NCBI GenBank assembly: GCA_964558715.1
Contig: CAZLFD010000004.1
Location: forward strand, 1-64,000
From: JBGSOV01 sp964558715
Lineage (GTDB): Bacteria; Patescibacteriota; Gracilibacteria; CAIRYL01; GCA-016699755
Reading direction: 5' to 3'
DNA: 64,000 bases
The notes beneath the pieces are model-generated. The model was not told the origin of the DNA, ran no database searches, and worked only from the letters and a program-made list of their open reading frames with translations. A program made the position numbers and the translations under genes. The first letter of the stretch is position 1; each line of letters begins with the position of its first letter. Shown here piece by piece: positions 25,637 to 35,513 of the stretch.

Positions 25637-26935
25637 ATGTCAGAGCAGATCCTCATTGCCGGCGGTAGAGTGGTCGACCCCGCGAGTAAGCGCGATGGTA
25701 TATTTGATATGCTTATTCAGGACGGGAAGATAAAGCAAATCGGGAAGATAAAGGCTGAAGCGAACATGACCGTGATCGATGCAAAGAATAAAGTCGTCTG
25801 CCCAGGGTTGATTGATTTGCAGGTACACCTGCGCGAACCGGGGCGCGAAGACACGGAAACAATCGAGACTGGGTTAAAGGCGGCAATCGCGGGAGGGGTT
25901 ACATCTGTCGTTTCGATGCCAAACTTGAACCCAGTGGCAGATAACCAGGCGATCATCGAATTCCAAATAAAACGCGCCAAAGAACTCGGCTTGGCGAACC
26001 TCTACCCCACGGCAGCTACGACCGTAGAACAAAAAGGCGAACGCCTTACGGAAGTGCGCGAGGTAAAACTGGCAGGGGCAGTAGCGATTACCGATGATGG
26101 CGCCGATGTGCAAAGCGCGGGTCTGCTCGAAAAAGCAATGAAATGGGCAAAAACCTTTGATATGCCGGTATTCTCGCATTGCGAAGAAGAGTCGCTTCAC
26201 AACCATGGATTGATGCACGAAGGGGAGTGGAGTACGCGGCTTGGCTTACCGGGTGTTTCGGCAGAAGTCGAAGATTATGGTGTGTTCCGCAGTTTGCTAT
26301 TGGCAGAACGATCTGGCGCTAAATTTCATGCCTTACATTGCTCGACCGCAAAAGGTTTGGCGATGATCGCAGCCGCAAAAAAGCGTAACAAAAACGTCAC
26401 ATCTGAAACCTGCCCTCAGTATTTTGCCCTAACCGATGCGGTATGCGCAGGCTACAACACGATGGCGAAGATGTATCCGCCGATCCGCAGTGAAGAGCAC
26501 CGAGAGGCGGTCATCAAGCATTTGAAAGATGGCACGATCGACTGCATCTCGACCGACCACGCACCACACCTGCTTTCAGAAAAATTGAAACCTTTTGCTG
26601 AAGCGGCCTTTGGTAGTGTCGGAATCGAGACTTCACTAGCGCTTGGGCTCACGCATCTGGTGAACACGAAACATCTCACGCTTTCGCAACTGATCGAAAA
26701 GATGACGATCAACCCGGCTAAAGTGATTGGTGTGGAGTGCGGCACTTTAAAAATAGGTGCAGTCGCAGACGTGACGATCTTTGACCCCAAGCAAAGCTGG
26801 ATAATCGATCCGGATGAATTTTACAGTAAAGGCAAGAACTGCGTGTTTAGCGGCATGAAAGTACAAGGAAGAGTTACAGATGTAGTGGTCGGCGGAAGAT
26901 TGATTTTTCGGCAGCAGCAATTTGTCTCAGCCTAA
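25637..26935 (+). CDS. pyrC: Dihydroorotase (class I)
   Basis: PyrC cyclises N-carbamoyl-aspartate to dihydroorotate. The 432-aa amidohydrolase has DLQVHLREPG near residue 60, HCEEESL, HALHCSTAKGL and the metal-ligand aspartate in STDHAPH. The first metal His of the usual HxH is Gln here (QVH), a substitution to note. It starts immediately after the pyrB stop and is followed 2 nt later by a regulator gene. Confidence 0.92.
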   Translation: MSEQILIAGGRVVDPASKRDGIFDMLIQDGKIKQIGKIKAEANMTVIDAKNKVVCPGLIDLQVHLREPGREDTETIETGLKAAIAGGVTSVVSMPNLNPVADNQAIIEFQIKRAKELGLANLYPTAATTVEQKGERLTEVREVKLAGAVAITDDGADVQSAGLLEKAMKWAKTFDMPVFSHCEEESLHNHGLMHEGEWSTRLGLPGVSAEVEDYGVFRSLLLAERSGAKFHALHCSTAKGLAMIAAAKKRNKNVTSETCPQYFALTDAVCAGYNTMAKMYPPIRSEEHREAVIKHLKDGTIDCISTDHAPHLLSEKLKPFAEAAFGSVGIETSLALGLTHLVNTKHLTLSQLIEKMTINPAKVIGVECGTLKIGAVADVTIFDPKQSWIIDPDEFYSKGKNCVFSGMKVQGRVTDVVVGGRLIFRQQQFVSA

Positions 26936-26937
26936 GT

Positions 26938-27714
26938 ATGGATATTTCTGAAACTCTCGGAATCTCGGAGCGGGATTTTGGCATTTACCGCCTGCTCAAT
27001 GCGTATGGCGCCATGCCCGCGAGCACAATTGCGGCTCGCCTCAAAATGAACCGCACAACCGTATTTTCTGCATTACGCCGCCTGGTAGAGCGCGGCTTGG
27101 TTTGCGAAATACCCAAAAAAGGCGTGACCTGGTTTGCAGCGACTGATGCCGAGCAGATCCATCGCCAGGGCAAAGAGCAGCTGCAGAAAGAAACCGATCG
27201 GGTCCAGAGTTTGCATAAAGTCGTCGAGTTGCTCAACACTGAAAAAGGTACCGGCACAAATCGACCAAGTGTTACATTTTACGAAGGTGAAGATGGTATT
27301 GTCTCGCTATTTGCCCAATCACTTACGCTCAGCAAAGAGCAATGCGCATTTCTTACGCTCGAGCAGATGCCAGCGAAGATCCTGGCCTACTTGCAACAAG
27401 AGTACATCGAAGAAAAACTCAATCAAGATGTCCACTCTCGTGTGCTGATTCCCGATAGTCCGCGCGCACGCAAGTACCGCAAGCTCGATAAAGACGGGAA
27501 TCGCGAAACTCGCCTAGTGCCCTCATCAGCCGAATTTCAAACGGAATACATCATCGCCGAAGACCATGTGGCTTTGGTCGATTTTCACCCACCGTGCATT
27601 GGCGTGCTTATCGAAAGCCCGCATATTGCTAAGACGATGCGCTCGGTGTTCGAGTTGGTGTGGAAGGGCGGAAAGCGGAAAATAGTCGCTCATCTAGATG
27701 CTTTGCTAATATGA
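26938..27714 (+). CDS. TrmB-like transcriptional regulator
   Basis: This 258-aa protein has an N-terminal winged helix-turn-helix (MPASTIAARLKMNRTTVFSA, about 23-42). It continues RRLVERGLVCEIPKKGVTWF, with a coiled segment and then an alpha/beta effector domain. The order and size are those of TrmB-type sugar-sensing regulators, which are frequent in archaea and in Peregrinibacteria-like genomes. It is coupled to pyrC, but whether it controls pyrimidine genes is not known. The ligand is unknown. Confidence 0.75.
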   Translation: MDISETLGISERDFGIYRLLNAYGAMPASTIAARLKMNRTTVFSALRRLVERGLVCEIPKKGVTWFAATDAEQIHRQGKEQLQKETDRVQSLHKVVELLNTEKGTGTNRPSVTFYEGEDGIVSLFAQSLTLSKEQCAFLTLEQMPAKILAYLQQEYIEEKLNQDVHSRVLIPDSPRARKYRKLDKDGNRETRLVPSSAEFQTEYIIAEDHVALVDFHPPCIGVLIESPHIAKTMRSVFELVWKGGKRKIVAHLDALLI

Positions 27715-27734
27715 CGCAAATGGGGTGAGCTTTC

Positions 27735-28553
27735 TTAAATCCAAATATTTTGACCGTGTTCCGAGAATAAATCGCTAGGGCATGTTTTGATATCTCCCGC
27801 ATCGATTTCAGCGACAGGCAAACACCCAAACAGTGAATTAGTAATCAGTACTTCATCTGCTCGCTGCAGATCAGCTACCATAAAATCTTGCTCTACATAT
27901 TCGTAACCACTTGCCTGCACTTTGGCGACGAGCATTTTTTGCGCTGTGCCTGGCAGTACTTTTTCTGACTTTGCACCGATTAATTGATTTTCTCTCCGCA
28001 TGACGATGTTAAAAACCGTACCTTCGGTCACGATTCCGTTTGTATCGGTAAAGATCGCATCAAAAGCACCGGCTTTTTCTGCTGCTTGTTTGCCAAGAAT
28101 CATGGGGAGTAGGGAACTCGATTTTACTTCGGGCAATATCCTTTCCATCTCTCGTGAAATGAGTTTTACGCCACTGTGGTGCTTAGAGTAATCCGCCAAT
28201 GGTGAGGCAGTAATAACCAGGATAGGATTTTTTGCTCCACTAAATTGATAGTCGTTTTCACCACGGGTTACGCTGATGCGCACGCGCGATTCCTTGAATC
28301 CATTTTTTTCTACCACTTCTTCTGCCCAGCTTTTCAACACTGCATCATGCCACGGAATTGGCAATTGCATTAAATTCGCAGATTTTCTGAGTCGCGCTAA
28401 ATGTGAATCGATATCAAAGACTTCGCTTCCGCCGATCGTGCGCATGGTTTCGTAAATGCCATCGCCATATAAAAACCCATGGTCAAAAGGGGAGATGCGA
28501 GCATCTACTGTCGGGATGATTTTGCCATTCAAGCAGACGAATTTCATACTCAA
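27735..28553 (-). CDS. Class IV PLP aminotransferase (aminodeoxychorismate lyase or branched-chain type)
   Basis: This 272-aa fold-type IV PLP enzyme has FDHGFLYGDGIYETMRT near the N-terminus. The PLP lysine is most likely the one in EVKSSSLLP, and FTDTNGIVTEGTVFNIV forms the cofactor loop. The family includes branched-chain and D-amino acid aminotransferases and 4-amino-4-deoxychorismate lyase (PabC). A pabB gene at 43098 makes the PabC role plausible, since no other ADC lyase is in the window. The start could be Met1 or Met3. Confidence 0.8.
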   Translation of the reverse strand: MSMKFVCLNGKIIPTVDARISPFDHGFLYGDGIYETMRTIGGSEVFDIDSHLARLRKSANLMQLPIPWHDAVLKSWAEEVVEKNGFKESRVRISVTRGENDYQFSGAKNPILVITASPLADYSKHHSGVKLISREMERILPEVKSSSLLPMILGKQAAEKAGAFDAIFTDTNGIVTEGTVFNIVMRRENQLIGAKSEKVLPGTAQKMLVAKVQASGYEYVEQDFMVADLQRADEVLITNSLFGCLPVAEIDAGDIKTCPSDLFSEHGQNIWI

Positions 28554-28632
28554 AAATCATGTATTGTAGCCGTATGATTGTACTCGGATTTCGTTTTTGT
28601 AGCAAAAACGGAAACTCAAGGAGAAGTTTCCA

Positions 28633-28661
28633 TTGTTCGCTGCGCCATGCTCCGGCATAAT
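28633..28661 (+). promoter_or_regulatory. Candidate promoter of the exonuclease-purN-recG operon
   Basis: TTGTTC (28633-28638) and CATAAT (28656-28661) are 17 bp apart, with the ATG at 28670 only 8 nt after the -10, so the mRNA would have almost no leader. Confidence 0.5.
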
Positions 28662-28669
28662 AAGTTGCG

Positions 28670-31108
28670 ATGAAGCATGTTCTCGTTCTCGACATCGAAG
28701 CCACCGGGTTAGACGCGGAATCATCCGGACTGCTAGAGCTTTCTGCCGTACGCCTTTCGGCCGACTTTAAAAAAGAAACGGCAGTCTTCGACGAACTTGT
28801 GAATCCCAAGCAAGAGATTCCTCCGTTTATCGAGCGGTTGACAGGAATCAGCAACGAGATGGTCGAAGACGCAGCTTCTCTGGAAGAAATCCGTGATAAA
28901 TTCCATAAATTTCTAAAACCCGGCGATATTATTTGCGGGCACAATATTATGTTCGACGTAAACTTTCTATTGAGTAAAGATTTTAAGGTTCCCAACAACA
29001 CGCTCGATACTTTTTCGCTCGCGCAGATCATCTTGCCAGATGAAGCGAGCTACTCGCTTGAGGTGCTTACAGAGAAGTATGAGATCGAACACAAAAACGC
29101 ACACCGCGCGCTGGCTGATGTCGAGGCAAATGCTGAATTATTGCGGATCCTTGTTGATGAAGTCCAAAAGTTCGATGCAGAATTGCTAGAAAAATTCTCA
29201 GAAATCCTCCAGAAGTCTGATTGGATCGGTAGCCAACTTATCCGCCAGGCGATTGAAGAACAGAAAAAACCAAAGAAGAAAGCGGCAAGCAATGCACAGC
29301 TGACAATCTTCGATTTCGAAGATACTACTGGGCCGGTACCGGTAATTCCTATAGCCGAAATTGAAAATATTTCTCGCGAATTAACAGCCGTGGAGAACTC
29401 CGCTGCTCAGCAGATTGAAAACGAGATGCGGCAAGGCGGAGAAATACTTTTCTCTTTGCCGATGGACACCTCGCAGATTCTCGTTGCAAACGCGGCTGCG
29501 AAACAATTCCATACGCGTCGCAATGAGTCGGTGGCAGTTGCGATGCCAAAGATTTACGGGCACACAACTCCACCAGGGCTCTTTCGCTATACTTCACCCG
29601 GTGGAATTATTTGTGAGACCGAATTCCGCAATTGGCTCGAGAAAAAATCCACACTCGATGAATCAGATACTATTGTCGCCCTCAAATTCGAGCGCGAGAA
29701 ATTTTATGGAAATTCGCTTGCTGTGCAAGATTTCCCCGCAGTCTATGCCGAACGTCAGATTGTAAAAACCTGGCTCAGCGAAGATCACACCCGCTGTAAA
29801 AGTGATTGCCCGGCAAAGAAAGTATATCTCGAAGCACCTAGTAAAAAACTCTTTTTCTGTGATTATTCCGATATCGCCAATTGTCCCGCGCAACATGTGA
29901 TTTTGCTCAAGAGCGACTCTCTCATCAAACACGTCGATTCGTTTTCACGCGAGCGTTTTTTTGTAAATCAACTAGAAAAATTTCTCGAAAAAAATGCAGA
30001 TACCCATGCCAATTTTGTCGATGGTGCACTCTTCGGCATTGGCCTGCTTAAGCGCTTTGTACGAGAACAAGTCGGTGAAAGCCCCTATCGTAAGAATCTG
30101 GTTTTCGACGAATCTATCATTGCCACGCCAGATATCACCAATCTGGCAGAAGGTTTTCGTGTTGCCAGCGCAGAAGTGCAAAAACTCTTTCCTGACCAGC
30201 GTGAAGCAGCAGAGAATTTTGCAGCTCTCGCCGAGCTTGTCTCGGCACCTGTCACCGAAAACGAATGCCGCTTTGCTACCATTGCCGAAGATGATGAACT
30301 GACCTTCACCAAAGCGCCACAGTCGTTGCAAGACAAGCTTGAAGTGATGCTGGCAAATAAGGAAGCCCGAGCCTTTGTTGGAAATGTATTTTTGAAAAAA
30401 GGTGGTCGCTGTGTTTTTGGTTCCGATTTAGCAGCGCCAGAGCGCCAGTTCATCATAAATTCTGACTTTGATTTCGCCAAAAACTCACTCGTGCTGGTGC
30501 CAGAATCAGGGGGAAACACCAAATCTGCCGATCACCAGACTACAGTCGATTTTATGCGACAGTTACTGCCAAAGTGCCCGGGCAATCTATTGGCTCTATT
30601 CCCTAATTCGGCTTTTGGCGAAAAATTCATCACCGATATCAGTGCAACAGCAGAGGAAAATGGCTTTTCCTTGCTCTCTGCTTCTGGTGGTTCTACCGGA
30701 AAACTGCGTGCCCAATTGGCGCGCTCTGAAAAGACGATTCTCGTAGCTAGTGCCAGTAACATCAAACGCATCGATTTTCGCACAGTCAGTTTTGCAGGCT
30801 GTGTGCAACATCGTCTCTTTTTCGACCCACCGCCAGACCCAGCAACAGCAGCACAAAATGCAGGTGTCTCTGACGAATTTTTAGAATACGCCCTGCCACG
30901 CGCTGTGCAGCGTTTTTCACGGATTTTTGGTAACTTGTTAGCAGGTAAAAAACCGTTTTTTTGGACGAACCTTGATGCCCATTTTCAGCGCAAAGGCGGC
31001 TTTGCCGATGAGTTTTTGCGTGCTTTACCGAGTTCGGTCCCGATTGTGCAAAAATCGGTAAATGAGATGAATGATGACATTCTGCTATTTTTGCGAGAGC
31101 ATGAGTAA
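28670..31108 (+). CDS. DnaQ-type 3'-5' exonuclease fused to a degenerate DinG-like helicase
   Basis: Residues 1-165 form a DEDDh exonuclease: DIEATGLD (8-15, Exo I), HNIMFDVNFL (Exo II) and HRALADVEA (Exo III). A linker and a long region of about 600 residues follow. Its end matches the C-terminal part of DinG/XPD helicases (FFDPPPDP, then EYALPRAVQRFSRIFGNL). However, the Walker A GxGKT is absent, the DEAH-type motif is not visible, and the arginine-finger GRLIR reads GNLLA. In Firmicutes, DinG-like proteins also combine an exonuclease with a helicase. Here the helicase half appears to have lost ATPase function. The cysteines in CKSDCP...CDYSDIANC could be remnants of the iron-sulfur cluster site. 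It overlaps purN by 8 nt. Confidence 0.82.
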   Translation: MKHVLVLDIEATGLDAESSGLLELSAVRLSADFKKETAVFDELVNPKQEIPPFIERLTGISNEMVEDAASLEEIRDKFHKFLKPGDIICGHNIMFDVNFLLSKDFKVPNNTLDTFSLAQIILPDEASYSLEVLTEKYEIEHKNAHRALADVEANAELLRILVDEVQKFDAELLEKFSEILQKSDWIGSQLIRQAIEEQKKPKKKAASNAQLTIFDFEDTTGPVPVIPIAEIENISRELTAVENSAAQQIENEMRQGGEILFSLPMDTSQILVANAAAKQFHTRRNESVAVAMPKIYGHTTPPGLFRYTSPGGIICETEFRNWLEKKSTLDESDTIVALKFEREKFYGNSLAVQDFPAVYAERQIVKTWLSEDHTRCKSDCPAKKVYLEAPSKKLFFCDYSDIANCPAQHVILLKSDSLIKHVDSFSRERFFVNQLEKFLEKNADTHANFVDGALFGIGLLKRFVREQVGESPYRKNLVFDESIIATPDITNLAEGFRVASAEVQKLFPDQREAAENFAALAELVSAPVTENECRFATIAEDDELTFTKAPQSLQDKLEVMLANKEARAFVGNVFLKKGGRCVFGSDLAAPERQFIINSDFDFAKNSLVLVPESGGNTKSADHQTTVDFMRQLLPKCPGNLLALFPNSAFGEKFITDISATAEENGFSLLSASGGSTGKLRAQLARSEKTILVASASNIKRIDFRTVSFAGCVQHRLFFDPPPDPATAAQNAGVSDEFLEYALPRAVQRFSRIFGNLLAGKKPFFWTNLDAHFQRKGGFADEFLRALPSSVPIVQKSVNEMNDDILLFLREHE

Positions 31109-31685
31109 TCCCCTACATGTAGGCATTCTCGCGAGTACGAATGGCACGATCCTTCCGGCGATTCTCGAAAGCGAATTGCCCGATGTCATTTTTTCTGTTC
31201 TCGTCACAAATAGAGCGGGATGTGGCGCACAACAAAAAGCGGCCGCCGCCGCAATACCTACAATCGCTATCGAATCGAGCGGAAAATCGCGAGAAGAGTG
31301 GGATGCAGCTTGCGTCAACGTGCTGCACAAATACCAGGTTGATCTGGTTATCCTTGTCGGGTTTATGCAGATTTTATCAGGAGAGTTTATCCGTACTTTT
31401 CCCGGTAGAATTTTGAATGTGCATCCCTCGCTCCTCCCCAAATTCGCCGGTGGAATGAACTTAGATGTTCACGCGGCCGTGCTCGAAGCGGGTGAAAAAA
31501 AGACCGGCGCGACGATTCATCTTGTCACGGAAGATCTAGATGCTGGCCCGATTGTACTGCAGCAAGGCATTCCCATACGACCGGATGATACCGTGGAATC
31601 GATAAAATCGCGCGTGCAGCAATTGGAGGGCCGGCTTTATCCGCAGGCGATTGAAATGATGCAACAGCGGCTGCAATCCCATTGA
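31101..31685 (+). CDS. purN: Phosphoribosylglycinamide formyltransferase (PurN-like)
   Basis: PurN transfers a formyl group from 10-formyl-THF to glycinamide ribonucleotide in purine synthesis. The 194-aa sequence has GILASTNGTILPAIL near the start, ILNVHPSLLPKFAGG (catalytic Asn and His) and GATIHLVTEDLDAGPIVLQQ (catalytic Asp). The usual GSGTN reads ASTNGTI, slightly diverged. The ATG at 31101 overlaps the exonuclease stop. No other purine gene is in the window, so the role rests on family identity. Confidence 0.87.
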   Translation: MSNPLHVGILASTNGTILPAILESELPDVIFSVLVTNRAGCGAQQKAAAAAIPTIAIESSGKSREEWDAACVNVLHKYQVDLVILVGFMQILSGEFIRTFPGRILNVHPSLLPKFAGGMNLDVHAAVLEAGEKKTGATIHLVTEDLDAGPIVLQQGIPIRPDDTVESIKSRVQQLEGRLYPQAIEMMQQRLQSH

Positions 31686-31705
31686 GAAATGGTTACAATC
31701 GCAAT

Positions 31706-33742
31706 ATGAAGATTCCGCTTAAAACTCCACTTGATAGAAAAGTACTGGCGACGACTGATGAGCGCATCAAACTGCTCCGCGAAATCGGTATTATCACAGT
31801 GGGGGATTTGTTGATGTATTTTCCACGGACGCACGAAGACCTGAGCGCGCCGACGAATTTGGCAGAATTACGGGCAGACGAGAAGAATCTGCTGCGAGGA
31901 AAGTTTATCCGTGTTTGGAAAGAAACGACCGCAAACCGCAAAATATTAGTAAAAGCCATGTTCGAAGAGCAGCAAGGCGGGCTAGTGGAATGTGTCTGGT
32001 TTAATAATCCCACAATTGAAAAAAGGATTCCGCTTAAGCGAGACGTACTGATTACTGCGCGTGCTAAGCTTGCTTTTGGCAAGCTTAGCCTGCAATCACC
32101 CGAGTTTGAACTGGCAGGCGAGGGTGTGCACCTTGGTCGTATTGCCCCTGTGTATCGCGAGCACGGAGCCTTGAAATCGACCTGGTTCCGGCAAAAGATC
32201 TATGAACTCATCGAACATACCGAAAAAATACCCGAGATGCTCCCCGAGAACATTCGCACTGCGCAGCAGTTGGTGCCTCGAGACCAGGCAATCAAAGAGA
32301 TTCATTTTCCGACCGATCAAGCGGTACTCGAAGCCGGTAAACGTACGATTGCTTTTGAAGAGATATTTCTCATCCAACTAGTCGGTTTACGGCGCAAGCA
32401 AAAGTGGCAGGCCGAGAGCGGTGGGAATGCCTTGCAGATTCCGCTGAATGCAGCACTCATGAAAGATTTTTTTACGACGCTGCCGTTTACTCCGACCGAT
32501 TCGCAGAAAATCGCTATTTTCGAGATATTGAAAGATTTTGAAGAGCCGCACGCGATGCTGCGCCTGCTTGAAGGTGATGTGGGTTCAGGAAAGACGCTTG
32601 TCGCGGTTGCGGCGGCGATTCCGGTACTAAAGGCTAGCGCGCAGGTAGCTGTTATTGCCCCAACCGAAATCCTTGCTCAGCAGCACGCAAGAGGGATTCA
32701 AAAGCTGATGGAGACCTATGACTCCAGTATCCGAGTCGAGCTCCTGACCGGTTCGATAAAAGGCAAACCTCGTGAAGAAATTTTGACGGCAACACGACAG
32801 GGGAAGGTGCATATTCTTGTTGGAACGCACGCTTTGCTTGAAGAAAATGTGATTTTTCATCGCCTGGGGTTTGTGGTAATCGATGAACAACATCGGTTTG
32901 GCGTGAACCAGCGTGAACGATTGATCGAAAAAGGTGCTCCGCATGTATTGCAGATGACGGCAACACCGATTCCACGCACCTTGGCGATTGTCGCTTTTGG
33001 CGATCAAGATCTTTCGGTACTGCTCGAGATGCCGCCCGGGCGCAAAGAAATCATTACAAAAGTCGTTCCACCGAGCGGTCGCCAACAGATCGAGCGTTTT
33101 ATCGAAAGCGAAGTCGCCAAAGGGCGCCAAGCCTTTGTTATCTGCCCTTTGGTAGAAGAATCGGAAAAGCTCGAAGTAAAGGCCGCGACTGATGAGTTTA
33201 GCAGGCTTGAAACCGTATTCCCCAAACTCAAGCTTGGTCTGGTTCATGGTCGCATGAAGCCAAAAGAGAAAGATAAGATGATGCGCCGTTTTCAGGAAAA
33301 AGAGATCGATGTACTTGTTTCTACGGCGGTAGTCGAGGTTGGAGTCGATATTCCCAATGCGACGATAATGCTGATCGAAGGCGCAGAACGTTTTGGTCTG
33401 GCGCAGCTTCATCAGTTCCGCGGGCGAGTGGGGAGGGGAGGGAACCAATCATATTGCTTCCTTTTTCCGACCGAACGGGTGACCGACCGACTCAAGGCGA
33501 TGGAAAACGAATCGTGCGGATTTCGCTTGGCAGAAGTTGATTTGCACTTGCGGGGCCCGGGGCAGATGTATGGCCTGCGCCAGTCGGGTATACCTGATTT
33601 ACGTCTCGGCGATATTTTTGACCCACGCACCGTTTCTGCGGCACGTAAAGCGGCAGAAGAGTTTTTGGAGCAGGAAGATATCACCAAATTTCCGTTGCTC
33701 GCAAAAGAGCTGCAAAAATTTGAGGACGGCGCCAACGTCTAG
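31706..33742 (+). CDS. recG: ATP-dependent DNA helicase RecG
   Basis: RecG remodels stalled replication forks and branched DNA. From ATG 31706 it is 678 aa, the normal length. A wedge/OB domain (residues 60-150) precedes helicase motifs: EGDVGSGKT (Walker A), IDEQHRFGVNQRE (DEQH), MTATPIPRTLA, and HQFRGRVGRGGNQSYC in the C-terminal half. It follows purN by 20 nt. Confidence 0.95.
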   Translation: MKIPLKTPLDRKVLATTDERIKLLREIGIITVGDLLMYFPRTHEDLSAPTNLAELRADEKNLLRGKFIRVWKETTANRKILVKAMFEEQQGGLVECVWFNNPTIEKRIPLKRDVLITARAKLAFGKLSLQSPEFELAGEGVHLGRIAPVYREHGALKSTWFRQKIYELIEHTEKIPEMLPENIRTAQQLVPRDQAIKEIHFPTDQAVLEAGKRTIAFEEIFLIQLVGLRRKQKWQAESGGNALQIPLNAALMKDFFTTLPFTPTDSQKIAIFEILKDFEEPHAMLRLLEGDVGSGKTLVAVAAAIPVLKASAQVAVIAPTEILAQQHARGIQKLMETYDSSIRVELLTGSIKGKPREEILTATRQGKVHILVGTHALLEENVIFHRLGFVVIDEQHRFGVNQRERLIEKGAPHVLQMTATPIPRTLAIVAFGDQDLSVLLEMPPGRKEIITKVVPPSGRQQIERFIESEVAKGRQAFVICPLVEESEKLEVKAATDEFSRLETVFPKLKLGLVHGRMKPKEKDKMMRRFQEKEIDVLVSTAVVEVGVDIPNATIMLIEGAERFGLAQLHQFRGRVGRGGNQSYCFLFPTERVTDRLKAMENESCGFRLAEVDLHLRGPGQMYGLRQSGIPDLRLGDIFDPRTVSAARKAAEEFLEQEDITKFPLLAKELQKFEDGANV

Positions 33743-33903
33743 AGGGGCGGATTAGCCACTACTTTTAAGATATATTTGTCAGATATAATCGCTAAATCTT
33801 ATGTATGGGAGCCATTAATCTCTAGATTCCTATTTTTTGCTTGCAATACTTTTGGAAATATTTAAAATGCTTGCCAATTTCATAATATTAATTTCCAATT
33901 ACA

Positions 33904-34332
33904 ATGCTCAAAGCACGAGACGATTCCGCGGCGGGATTTGAATTACCAGATAAATATGCGGTGGAGCCATCACCATCAACAGCTGATGGGAATCAATTCA
34001 ACCCCTTATGGCATGATAGCTATGTCACAAATGAATATTTAGAATGGCAACTCGGCTTACCAATTGATGTTGATCCAGTTATTACATCTGGAAGATTGTT
34101 TGACAACACAAAGAGACCAGCTAATCTTGATACGACATTAGAAGAACAGGCTTTTGAAAGATATGTCGAAAAACTATGTGCTATGAGTGCTGCTGAGCTT
34201 CGAAATATAGCATTGAACGGTGAAGTGAATCTAACCGCGATTCTGATAGGTGCGATTAGCAGAAGGCGAAAGCACTTTCTTGAAATCACCAGCGCACGTG
34301 ATAATCTTAATACAAGACAAAATTCGATTTAA
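33904..34332 (+). CDS. Hypothetical protein
   Basis: This 142-aa protein of unrecognised family is soluble, with a disordered N-terminal 40 residues, a charged middle and a basic C-terminal helix (SRRRKHFLEI). Its coding and upstream sequence is noticeably more AT-rich than its neighbours (recG side), which may reflect recent acquisition. It sits alone between recG and a convergent TPR gene. Confidence 0.5.
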   Translation: MLKARDDSAAGFELPDKYAVEPSPSTADGNQFNPLWHDSYVTNEYLEWQLGLPIDVDPVITSGRLFDNTKRPANLDTTLEEQAFERYVEKLCAMSAAELRNIALNGEVNLTAILIGAISRRRKHFLEITSARDNLNTRQNSI

Positions 34333-34397
34333 CTATGCACAATAAAAATTGTGCAAAGTTTTAAAACGCTCTCTGAAGATAGTTATGTTTTCTTTCC

Positions 34398-35459
34398 TTA
34401 ATATCCCATTCGCTCAAGCTCTTGTTTTTCTTTTGTCGCTTCAGGATTCGTCGGGCTAATGCTTAAAATCTTTTCAAAGGCTTGTTTGGCGCCAGAAAAG
34501 TTTCGTACAGCTAAATAACTATCTGCCAAGAAAAATTGATACTCCACGTTGCGCGGTGATAAACGAATGGCTTTTTCGAAGGCGGCGATAGCTTTGGGTA
34601 TATCACCGGAGAAAAAGAGCGATTGGCCCAGATTGGCGTGGCGCTCTGGATTTTTTGAATCGATTTCGGTGGCTAGTTGAAACGCCGCGACAGAATCTTC
34701 AATCCGCATCGGGTCTTTTTGCTCGAGAATCGCTAATGCAAAGTTGGTGAGCAGTGAGGCGTCGCGTGGCTTGGTTTGAATGGCTTTGCGGTAGAGGCTT
34801 TCAGCCTTGCGGAACTCACCAGATTGCAAGTAGACAAAGGCGAGATGAGTGCTAGCATCAAAATGGTCTTCCTGCCATGAGAGGATGCGAATCAGGATTT
34901 TTTTTGCTTCATTAAAGTCTTTGCGGGCGATTAGCGCGTCGACACGACGCAGAAGCGTAATGATTGATTGCGGGGTTATATCGTCAATCTGGGTATCGCT
35001 TGTTGCTTCGTAGGCTTCTTCTCGTATTTGTTCTTCCTCTGCTTCTTCCCTTGATGAATCTTCTGTGCCTGCACTCTCTTCTATATCTTCGCTTCTTGTA
35101 TCTTCTATAATCTCATCATCTTGCATTGGATTATCAACCACAAACGGGTAGATTTCTTCTTCATGGCGTAGTTCTGCTTCGATTGACGCGATGTCTTGCT
35201 TTGTATCTTGTTCCTTTTTTTCACCGAAATAACGAGAAAAAAGCACATGCTCTTTCAGGGATTTTGTCGAACCAAAGAATGTGGCGGCTGCATCTGCCTC
35301 GGCGAGCGGCTCTTTGCGGGTAAACCATTTTTTGCGAAGTTCAGCCCACTGAGCGCGCCGCTTGATCCCCCAACGGATAATGCGATATCCAACTACTCCT
35401 GCAATCCCTGCAAGTGAGAGGTAAAAGAAGCCGAGTGAAAGAACTAGTATTACGTCCAT
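34398..35459 (-). CDS. Membrane-anchored TPR protein
   Basis: From ATG 35459 this 353-aa protein has an N-terminal membrane segment (about 3-22), a basic patch and a long acidic, low-complexity stretch (about 90-165). At least four TPR repeats follow in residues 200-340, e.g. HLAFVYLQSGEFRKAESLYR and AIAAFEKAIRLSPRN. TPR arrays bind partner proteins; the partner is unknown. It is the last gene of a minus-strand run from the HTH gene at 38823. Confidence 0.78.
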   Translation of the reverse strand: MDVILVLSLGFFYLSLAGIAGVVGYRIIRWGIKRRAQWAELRKKWFTRKEPLAEADAAATFFGSTKSLKEHVLFSRYFGEKKEQDTKQDIASIEAELRHEEEIYPFVVDNPMQDDEIIEDTRSEDIEESAGTEDSSREEAEEEQIREEAYEATSDTQIDDITPQSIITLLRRVDALIARKDFNEAKKILIRILSWQEDHFDASTHLAFVYLQSGEFRKAESLYRKAIQTKPRDASLLTNFALAILEQKDPMRIEDSVAAFQLATEIDSKNPERHANLGQSLFFSGDIPKAIAAFEKAIRLSPRNVEYQFFLADSYLAVRNFSGAKQAFEKILSISPTNPEATKEKQELERMGY

Positions 35460-35513
35460 AATCAATGTGTAATCAAGTGAGATAATCCCCCATTTTCAAA
35501 AAAATGTCCAGCC

